The notes beneath the pieces are model-generated. The model worked only from the letters and a program-made list of their open reading frames with translations. It was not told the origin of the DNA and made no database searches. From Aspidapion aeneum (Eukaryota; Arthropoda; Insecta; Coleoptera; Brentidae): a stretch of 64,000 nt of DNA. The DNA is taken from assembly GCA_963576565.1 (NCBI GenBank), contig OY755039.1, positions 27,790,602-27,854,601 of the forward strand. The letters are read 5' to 3'. Position numbers and translations under genes: made by a program. Below are positions 57,022 to 64,000 of the stretch, in pieces. The number at the start of each line of letters is the position of its first letter. The first letter of the stretch is position 1.

Positions 57022-57147
57022 ATGGAGATTAACATAGAGTCGGCCGTAAGACTGTGCCCTGTCTCAGTAGACGATGAGCATCTTTGTTGCATTCAGAGCA
57101 ATACCCTCAGCAATACTATTCAAGTAGCCAACAACCAAGCCTATCAA
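57022..57147 (+). CDS. cos: cos coding exon 1
   Basis: 42 codons from the ATG at 57022, ending in QAYQ before donor GTAAGA at 57148. A polypyrimidine tract and AG at 56991-56998 suggest that the exon starts at 56999 with a 23-base 5' UTR segment, so an upstream non-coding exon probably exists. An out-of-frame ATG lies in that UTR segment (57009), followed at once by a stop. Confidence 0.82.
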
Positions 57148-60100
57148 GTAAGAATACACCCTTTTTTGCACCATACCATATACTTCACTATTTTTTTTAC
57201 CTCCAGGTTAACCATGCTCTTCCACTTAACTGCTGCCAAAACACAGTATTTTCTTCTGTAGCTGTTCCTTTAATAAACTACCTCTTGGAAGGTTGTGATG
57301 TCTCAGTGGTTACTTGCGGCCAGTCAGGAACTGGCAAGACTTATACTTTATATGGACCAGGTAGGTCATGGTGTTCAGCTAATTCTTTATTATTACTTGA
57401 ATGGAATGAGTAGCCCACATTCATACCTCTATGTCCTCAGTCCTGAAAAGTTTAGCTTCCTTTAGTTCCTTTCCTTTTTTTGATAAGTACCAGTTTTTTT
57501 CTTAAGCCACCGTTTTTATGTTTTGTTTATTCAGCTGGAACTTGCAAATCATTAATTATGATAATAAGTTTTGTTTAAAAAATAAATTTAATGTTTATAA
57601 AAAGTCCAGACCTTTCCACAAAAACTATAGCATTTTTGTTAATGTTAAAAATGTCCTAAATTTGAAACGATGTCCTGAAAATTTGGTTCTGTTTCAAGAA
57701 ATTCATAAACCTGGCAACCTTAGTTAAGGTAAGGGCTAAAGCCGAGGGGTGATCAGCTCAACCTAATTTGTACATCATCCTACAGGACTTTAATAAATTT
57801 TTGGTCCTGGATAGTCCTGTACAAGTCCTGTATAGTCCTGCCTGTGTGGTCCTGTATAGTCCTGTGGCTGAAAAGGAGCCCAAAAAAAAATTCATGACAA
57901 AAACAAAAAAGGTCATCACATCTTAACTTTTGTTTTTCTTAGAGAGCCAATTTGCCTTTGCCGGCCTTAGTACTTAATCATGCTCAGAGCACCCCTTAGA
58001 AGCCAGTACCCTTGGGGTCCTGTATAGTCCTGTGGCAGTTCTGAGGAAGTCCTGTATAGTTCTGTGGAGTCCTGTATAGTCCTGTGGGGTCCTGTAGAAA
58101 AATTTGTACACCTACTGTGGGCAGCTCATCACCCCTTTGGCTAAGTAGGGTGCGGCAAAACAAATTGTGCAGTTTTGAATGGCTAATAAAAAAAATTGGC
58201 TTGGCACAACATACAAAAAAATGACACTCCTGAAATAGCTGTACAAATTTTGTTTAAAATCCTTTGAAATACATTGAAATACTTTAAGATACATTGAAAT
58301 ATTTTCACATACTTTGAAATAACAAAAGAAGTGAAATTCATGTTCAGAAATTGGTGTACAAATTTTGGAGAGTGTCCTACCCCTCGACATCCCATTTGTT
58401 CACTTAAGTTTTAAAAATCACATCAGCAAGATGATGTCATCCGGAAATGATTCCAATTGATCATTTGCTTCTTTGAATTGAATAGTTTTTTATTAGCTAT
58501 AAAGTTACAAAAATGATACAACTTTTTAGGTGCATCTTAATAACAAATGGAAACTAAAATATCATTTTACAAATTCAAAAGCTACATGAAACAACAAACC
58601 TTAAACTTGTAAATTTGATTGATTTAAAAATAAACTTTATATTTTATCTGAGCATCTCTTCTAATTGCTAAAATACTTAAAAAATAATTGCTTAATTAGG
58701 TAGGGTTGATCAGGACAAATGTAAACGATTTTGACCATTTTGAAAAATTTCAGATTTCAAATCAAGAAATAGACACTCCTGTTTATAAAAAAAATTTTAC
58801 AAACATTTTGTGTTTATATTTGGACATTATCCTTTGTTCTATGGATAAAATTAACAAAAAAAAAAGTGCTTTTACGCAAAAAAGTTTGTTTAAAAAACTG
58901 TCATATGTTTACATTTACCCCAATAAACCAGGGTAAATGTAAACTGGTATTTTGCACCCCATTGAAGGAAACATAATAATATCAGGTGCAAATGTAAACA
59001 AGTAATTTCCTAAACTCTCTGGATTTTTCAGTAATATTTAAATAAATGTTTACATTTACCCAAAAAATTTTCATGCCTGCTAACTATCATTAGAATTGGC
59101 GCCAAAATCGAATTTAGCGCCAAATTTAAATTCTTTATTAGGACCGTTTACAACCCCTGTTTACATTTACCTGAACCGACCCTACTGGTTAATTTTTTTC
59201 TTAAGATAAAAAATATTTGATTTAAAAACAAAAAACATCTACAAATCAAACAAGTTTTTGTGGCTAATCGGATAAAAATAAGTTTTTATTTCTCTTATAT
59301 TTTTCCATGAGTAGCTCAAAAGCTTAACCTCACAGGGGTCCAAGATCTAATGGACACCTAATAAGTGTTGACATTTAACTGTTTAGTCCTTATGGTACTC
59401 CTCAGAACACTGCTTGGTCAATGTGACACTGTTGCAAATTTAATCAGACCATTTTGTCTCTCATCCTACGTCTATAGTGAGGAAGCCCTTGCAAGAAGCT
59501 CAGTTTACCGAAATACGAGAGAAACTAGAACTAGAACAGGCGAGTATAAACTGCTATATATATCGATCGATGAAAAGATCAATTGCAAAGAGAAAGAAAC
59601 CATCCGTGACCTACGACAGCACTTATGTCTTTCAGGCCAGAGCAACGCTGATTAGCGTTTTTACCCACCTTCAGACGTGAGCGTCAATCAGCGGAATTTT
59701 TAAGCCAAATAATACTTACAAACGTAAAATTTTAGTACCCGTAAATTAAAAAATTCAGTGCCTCGGTAGCTTAGTTGGAAGAGTGTTTGCCTGGTTAGCG
59801 AAAGGTCGTTGGTTCAAATCCAGCATGAGGTAAACTCGTTTTATTTTCTTATTTTTATTATTTATCCCTTGCCCTTATGCCACTAAATTCTCCTCGTTAT
59901 ATAATTTATGCCTAGGGCGCTAAAAATAACCTTTTTGAAGTGTAAACTTCTTTAGGCGCGTTTAGCACTTTTTGTGGATACTGAATTGAACTGAGCCGTC
60001 ATGCTCGGCTATGTAACGATCGCGCGAAGTCGGCTAGAGTCGAATAACTGTGAGAAACAGTCAGCAGAGTGATATGATGATGCAGATGAAGGCCAGTATT

Positions 60101-62953
60101 ATTAATTTCGCCTTGTTGAAGTTTACACTTCTGCCGTGTGGTCTTAAGCACACACAATTTTTTTAATATTTTATGGTCTTGAAGGCAAGTATCTCAAAAG
60201 CAAATTCGAAATCGAAGTTTTTGCACGGTTATAAAGACATTCAAGAGACCTTCAAAACAAGATATCACTTTTCCTATTCAAAATGTAAAGTTAAAGTTTA
60301 TTACCCCTCGAAGGAGGGTCATCTTAGAGGGTTTTTCCGAAAACGCACGACATATATCCCTCTGTTACCTTTTAAAAAAAATACCCTGTATTTATTTTAA
60401 AATTTTCTTCAACCATTTTCTTACAATAATAAAAGCGTGGAAAGTAACGTTACCTACCCCAAAGAGCTCCTTGTTTTTATATATAAAAAATATTTTAATC
60501 GAATTACATTATTAATTTTTCAAAGTTGTTCTGCTAACTTATATACATCTTCATATGTTGTGTACGAGTATTTACCTATAGACAGGGTGGTTAATTAATT
60601 TTTTAGGTTTCCACTATGCAGCGAGTGAGGCAGAACAGGGTATGGTCCCTAGATTTATTAGGGAAGTTTTTACAAAATTAAAACAGTTTAGAGATAGAAC
60701 ATGGTCTGTGCACATCACATGGTCTCAAATTTGTGGGGACACTGTGCAGGATCTTCTAGGTAAGATTTTCCAATATGTCCTATAATAACTTAACTTCTTA
60801 GGTAAAGTGGAAATCTGGGGGCGGTTGGACCCTATGGCTGTCAAATTTGACAGACGCAATCTTACTACTCTTTCCTATGAATTTCTTTATTAGTTATTTA
60901 TTTTTTTAGCCTAAAAACTATCTAAGGTAAAATAAGATGGGTACAAAGTTAAAATTGAGGATTAAAAACATTCTCCTGTATCCTTAATTTTTTAATCATA
61001 AATCTAGCTAGATTTTCAACTGCAGGTCCACTATTCCATGTATTAGGGTAAGAGGACCCATCAACATGTATCAGGGGAAGATGTGGGAATAAGAAACATT
61101 TGGGGTAATAAGAACTGTAATTTTTTCAAGGATGTCCTCACTCGAGGATACACTTAGGAGGGTACTAATTTCGACATATCCAATATGTATGGCAACATCG
61201 TGTTTGTTTTTTATTACCCCATGGGCTGGTTCTTTCTTACCCAACCAGGGGTAATAAGCAACCAACTAATTTTTTCAGGTTTACCAAGACTTTAAACTGA
61301 CCATTATTAAAGTGTATTTTATTACCCAAATTTTTACCATAATTTTTAAGGAAATTTCATGGCCTATAACACATTGTACAAGGCTATTTTCTATAGAGCT
61401 TATTTTAAAAAAAATAAAAACAATGGAATTTTTTTTTTCTTTTAAAAAAATTAACCTGACCTTCGGACGCCTTTGGAATTTTAAATGTAACTCTAACTTT
61501 AATGAGGTGTACACGGTTTTAATAAAAATTTGATTGCCTATTTGACAATAATTTTTAGAGAAAGCTTAGTTTAAATAAAAAAAAAGTTTTTTTTTAAAGA
61601 TATTAAAAAGTTACTTTAATGTGCGGACGCTCCTGGGGTCTTAACCTTAGCTACGATAACACTTTGTTATTTTAATAATTTTTATTTTCTACCAAAAAGT
61701 ATTTTTTAAACTTTTTTCCAAATTGCTCAGTTTTTTAGAAATTTAAGTAAAATCTATAAAAACACGTATTTTTTTCGTGGTCGTTAAAAATAATCCCAAT
61801 ATTGAGATGCCAATGAAGTGCTTACCATTTAGTTGATCCATCTAATTGATACATCGTTTAATCGGTAATTTAATTTCCTACAATAAAGCTTTTTATAGAT
61901 TGTCTCTAAACTGCTTTGTTCTTGAGAAAATTAGATAAAACCTAATAATTTTAGTTTATTTTGCATATAATATGAAAATACCTGGGAAATGGAGGGATTT
62001 CTAACTCTCTATTTATCAATCTTTATATGGCATTACAATCATTCTCAAAAATAAGTAATTTTTGGGTTAAAAAGAAAAAAATTGGGCAAAATGCAAAATG
62101 GCGGCAAAATGGTTAAAATCATAACTCGAAAAGCATTAGTCTGGCAAAAAAACAAGTATTAACATTTTTGTAGGATATTTTATTCACTTTAATTTTTGTA
62201 TCTACAGAAAGCAATGTTTTTTTTTTAACTGAATTTGGACGCCATTTTTCAAAGGCGGGAGCGGACATCGCTTGAGGTCGCAAACTTATTGAAATATTAG
62301 GGACCAGCAACCCTATAATAGTGGCAAGTTTCAAAACTTTCGAACCTTTTACAACCTCAAATGTATATAATGGCTGGCTATGAACGCCTGAAATAAATAA
62401 ACTATTGTCTAAATCCATTTTTTTTAATAAAAAATACCTTATATTAAGATTTTTACTTTAACTCTGGAATCCATGCAAAAAATTGGCAGAGTATCTTTAA
62501 TCATTTAGGAGGTGGCAGCATTGAATGCGAAGACATCCTAGACGCCTTCCAACTGATCCAAATCGGCCTTTCAAATGTGGCGCCCAAATACGCCCACAGC
62601 CTTTTTACCATGACCTTGGAACAAAAGTGGGTCATCGATGCAAGTGTTCAACATAGAATATCTACAGCTAGTTTCGCTGATTTGGCCAGCTGCGAAAAAA
62701 TGCTTGTTTACAACAACAGTGGGATGGTACAAACAGTGCCCACCGACCTAGGGTTGCAAGCTTTACAAAGCTGTATCACAACGTTGTCAGATCCATGCTA
62801 TAGGCTTATTGATGTGCCGTATAGTCAGTCGGTTTTGACAACGCTGTTAAGAGACTCGTTTGGGGGAAGAGCGAAGACAGTTTTTTTGTGTTGCATGTCA
62901 CCATTGGCTGGTGACTTTCATGATAGTTTGTATACTCTGCAGCTAGCCACCAG
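57022..62953 (+). CDS. cos: costa (Costal-2), kinesin-like Hedgehog scaffold, first four coding exons
   Basis: Join 57022-57147, 57207-57360, 60607-60759 and 62509-62953; the gene continues past the window. The 292 complete codons read as an N-terminal kinesin motor-like domain: MEINIESAVRL start, HALP and AVPLINYLLEG, a P-loop GQSGTGKTYT (codons 80-89), an EVF...SQICGDTVQDLLG region, an HSLFTMTLEQ block, a DLASCE switch II (202-207) and PYSQSVLTTLLRDSFGGRAK. The start and this order fit Costal-2 of insects better than conventional kinesins. Costal-2 ties Smoothened, Fused and Ci together on microtubules. As known for the family, the nucleotide switches are degenerate: switch I is PKYAH instead of SSRSH, and switch II DLASCE instead of DLAGSE, although the P-loop is intact. 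Exon phases agree (0, 1, 1, 2) and every junction has GT-AG. Confidence 0.87.
57207..57360 (+). CDS. cos: cos coding exon 2 (P-loop exon)
   Basis: Follows a 59-bp intron (57148-57206) with acceptor TTTTTTACCTCCAG. Encodes VNHALPLNCC... and the ATP-binding P-loop GQSGTGKTYT, ending at YGP plus one base before donor GTAGGT. Confidence 0.87.
57740..58145. repeat. Inverted-repeat MITE with a GTCCTGTATA minisatellite
   Basis: AGCCGAGGGGTGATCAGCTC at the left and GAGCTGATCACCCC-like sequence at the right (GCAGCTCATCACCCCTTTGG, plus strand) are inverted. Within, two clusters (57810-57865, 58015-58095) repeat the word GTCCTGTATA or GTCCTGTGG about a dozen times. No coding sequence. Confidence 0.7.
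58701..59184. repeat. Inverted-repeat MITE
   Basis: TAGGGTTGATCAGGACAAAT and, on the minus strand, TAGGGTCGGTTCAGGTAAAT are the ends; both run into ATGTAAAC. AAATGTAAAC/GTTTACATTT words recur inside in both orientations, including a hairpin at about 58905-58942. Confidence 0.7.
59760..59832 (+). tRNA. tRNA-like gene, anticodon GGT (Thr) by position
   Basis: 73 bases fold as a cloverleaf: acceptor GCCTCGG with a matching but wobble-rich 3' strand and one mismatch, D arm with A box TAGCTTAGTTGG, anticodon arm TTTGC-CTGGTTA-GCGAA giving anticodon GGT, and T arm GTTGG-TTCAAAT-CCAGC containing B box GGTTCAAATCC. No intron. A TTTT stop for RNA polymerase III follows at 59839. GGT is unusual for eukaryotic tRNA-Thr (AGT is normal) and several pairs are weak, so it may be a tRNA pseudogene or the head of a SINE. 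It lies inside a cos intron on the same strand. Confidence 0.55.
60607..60759 (+). CDS. cos: cos coding exon 3
   Basis: Starts after acceptor TTTTTTAG at 60606. Encodes FHYAASEAEQGMVPRFIREV, then VHITWSQICGDTVQDLL, and ends one base into a Gly codon before donor GTAAGA. This is the motor-core stretch between P-loop and switch I. The intron before it is ~3.2 kb and full of repeats. Confidence 0.85.
60760..62508 (+). other. cos: cos intron 3 (~1.75 kb)
   Basis: AT-rich, with GGGTAATAAG/TTATTACCC-like words near 61095, 61214 and 61250 that may be remains of an inverted-repeat element. Overlapping frames at 61071-61265, 61281-61533 and 62119-62418 show no motif. No gene seen. Confidence 0.55.
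62509..62953 (+). CDS. cos: cos coding exon 4 (switch region)
   Basis: Starts after acceptor CATTTAG at 62508. Encodes GGSIECEDILDAFQLIQIGL, the degenerate switch I (PKYAHSLFTMTLEQ), ISTASFADLASCEK (switch II) and VPYSQSVLTTLLRDSFGGRA, ending LQLATR with donor GTAGGT at 62954. 148 codons, no stop. The next exon is not visible in the remaining ~1 kb. Confidence 0.88.
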
Positions 62954-62977
62954 GTAGGTTATGCGGTGAAATTTGAA

Positions 62978-63472
62978 ACAAGAGAAGCAATTTTTTTTTA
63001 AACTTGCTAATTTGTATTTTTCTATCCTTTTTAGTTTTCGGTAGAATTTGATTTCTTGCTTTAGCCTACCATTTTTTATAATACCTATTCATATTTTCTT
63101 AAAAACTTTGGGAAGAAGACTTTTTGTTAATCAAAAAATACACTATTCAGTCACACAACTGTATAGTTTTAAAGGCCATTGCAATATCCTTTACGGAAAC
63201 CGAAGCTTCTTGCTGGCACGTCATTGTGAAACGCGTATCTAGGTAATCAAACAGACTGTTTATTTCAAGGCTAAATAGCGCGAACGGAATTTATCGCATT
63301 GGGTTTGCATGCATTGACCCCTCACTATGTTTCACCTAACGAGAGAAGCCGCGAAAGGGACCCTGCTCTCGGGTCAAATCAAGACCGACAGCCAATGAAT
63401 TCTTATTCGTTTTCTAAGCGTACGACAAAGACAACTGCTTACATGGTTGTCTTTTCTTATACGCCCTTCTAT
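62978..63472. repeat. Dispersed repeat, copy B
   Basis: Same family and orientation as 18795-19345; begins just after cos exon 4. Shared landmarks include CCTTTTTAGTTTTCGGT, GAAACCGAAGCTTCTTGCTG, GCGCGAACGGAATTT, CAATGAATTCTTATTCGTTT and GACAAAGACAACTGC. Lacks ~60 bp present in the other copy. Confidence 0.75.
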
Positions 63473-63697
63473 TATATACAAATAGGTATATAACATAAAA
63501 TGCCGCTTTTCTAGTACATAGGTATGCGGAAACTATATGGCTTCTGATACAGTCTTACCACTCCTACAGGTCTGGCGCTAGTTACCTCAAGTTTTAATAG
63601 TGAACTATTAACAATTTATTTAAGCTCCAAGTTCATTGGTCGCTGCAAGTAAACAAAATCCGTAAAGCTGTTTAAAATTCAACTAATGGCAAAACAT

Positions 63698-63920
63698 TAT
63701 AGACCTTTGCAACCGGTCCATCGCAGTGGCTTGTTCGGTTATTAGCTCTCTTCGTTTAAATGCAAAAATCAAACAGAGAGCGCCTCACCTTAATGGTTAA
63801 TAGATCAATGAAAATGCATGGTTTTTTGACGTTTCTTGAATAAGCGCTCTCTAGTTGATTCTCGCATTTAATCGAAGAAAACCAATAACCGAACGGTCCA
63901 CCGCTTGAAAAGGTCTTATA
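63698..63920. repeat. Inverted-repeat MITE at the window's right end
   Basis: The left arm (TATAGACCTTTGCAACCGGT, GTTCGGTTATTAGC, CAGAGAGCGC) is matched on the minus strand by the right arm (TATAAGACCTTTTCAAGCGG, GTTCGGTTATTGG, CTAGAGAGCGC), ~75 bp each. No coding sequence. Lies in the cos intron beyond exon 4. Confidence 0.75.
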
Positions 63921-64000
63921 TGGGGCTTGCACAGAACCGCTCTAAATTGAACTGCGATAGACTTATAGGAGATTGAATAGTTCCTTCTCTCTTTCTCGGA

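Larger units (their letters stand above)
57361..60606 (+). other. cos: cos intron 2 (~3.2 kb), repeat-filled
   Basis: Holds two inverted-repeat elements (57740-58145, 58701-59184), a relative of the 51523 foldback (59245-59345), a tRNA-like gene (59760-59832), and a pair of inverted GAAGTGTAAACTTC / GAAGTTTACACTTC words (59938, 60119). It also holds a repeat shared with 53335-53515 (60285-60400). Two overlapping frames at 59365-59680 have no known motif. Confidence 0.65.

Noticed and set aside
59365..59680. Two overlapping frames in cos intron 2, considered as a cos exon or transposase piece
   Set aside because: Exon 2 joins exon 3 in phase without them, and neither frame has a family motif.

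Overview
This is about 64 kb of nuclear DNA from an arthropod, almost certainly an insect with a large, transposon-swollen genome (a beetle would fit, but the species cannot be read from the sequence). The base composition is AT-rich. Genes are split by GT-AG introns. The mobile elements are typical insect types: mariner, hAT, pogo, Polinton, Ty3/Gypsy, and jockey/CR1- and RTE-type LINEs. The only clear host protein gene is on the + strand at the right end: the 5' part of costa (cos, Costal-2), the kinesin-like scaffold of Hedgehog signalling. Its first four recognisable coding exons are 57022-57147, 57207-57360, 60607-60759 and 62509-62953, and the gene runs off the window. Its introns hold several inverted-repeat elements and one tRNA-like gene.

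Layout. 1-154: small foldback element. 684-6058: two mariner 5' halves facing each other, flanked by TA, with a damaged LINE (1019-4176), a hAT-related piece and a LINE tail nested inside. 8645-11058: RTE-like LINE with a long intact RT frame. 12.7-15.7 kb: another LINE with frameshifts, abutting a hAT fragment (15740-16172). 16.87-18.37 kb: satellite-like array carrying a reverse transcriptase scrap. 19.4-20.3 kb: Polinton/Maverick remnant (packaging ATPase end plus a following small gene). 20.3-26.2 kb: mostly non-coding, with repeated units and one orphan 106-codon frame (25502-25822). 26.4-32.0 kb: Ty3/Gypsy retrotransposon with a complete 1185-codon pol and a 3' LTR but no recognisable 5' LTR. 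32461-33399: non-autonomous hAT with a perfect 8-bp target duplication. 34091-34990: pogo-like element. 39-48 kb: a dense run of inverted-repeat elements. The most striking is 40213-43050, where tandem ~313-bp units, each holding two short perfect palindromes, are arranged as mirror-image arms. It is followed at once by a nearly perfect 840-bp inverted repeat (43072-43911). 54.5-56.8 kb: a third LINE with a (TA)28 microsatellite inside its coding region. 57.0 kb to the end: cos.

Transposon genes in the window are mostly broken by stops and frameshifts; the Gypsy pol and the RTE-like RT frame are the best preserved. The nesting order shows repeated rounds of insertion. No operons, CRISPR arrays or bacterial signals are present. 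Identifications come from reading motifs and repeats by eye; no database search was possible.
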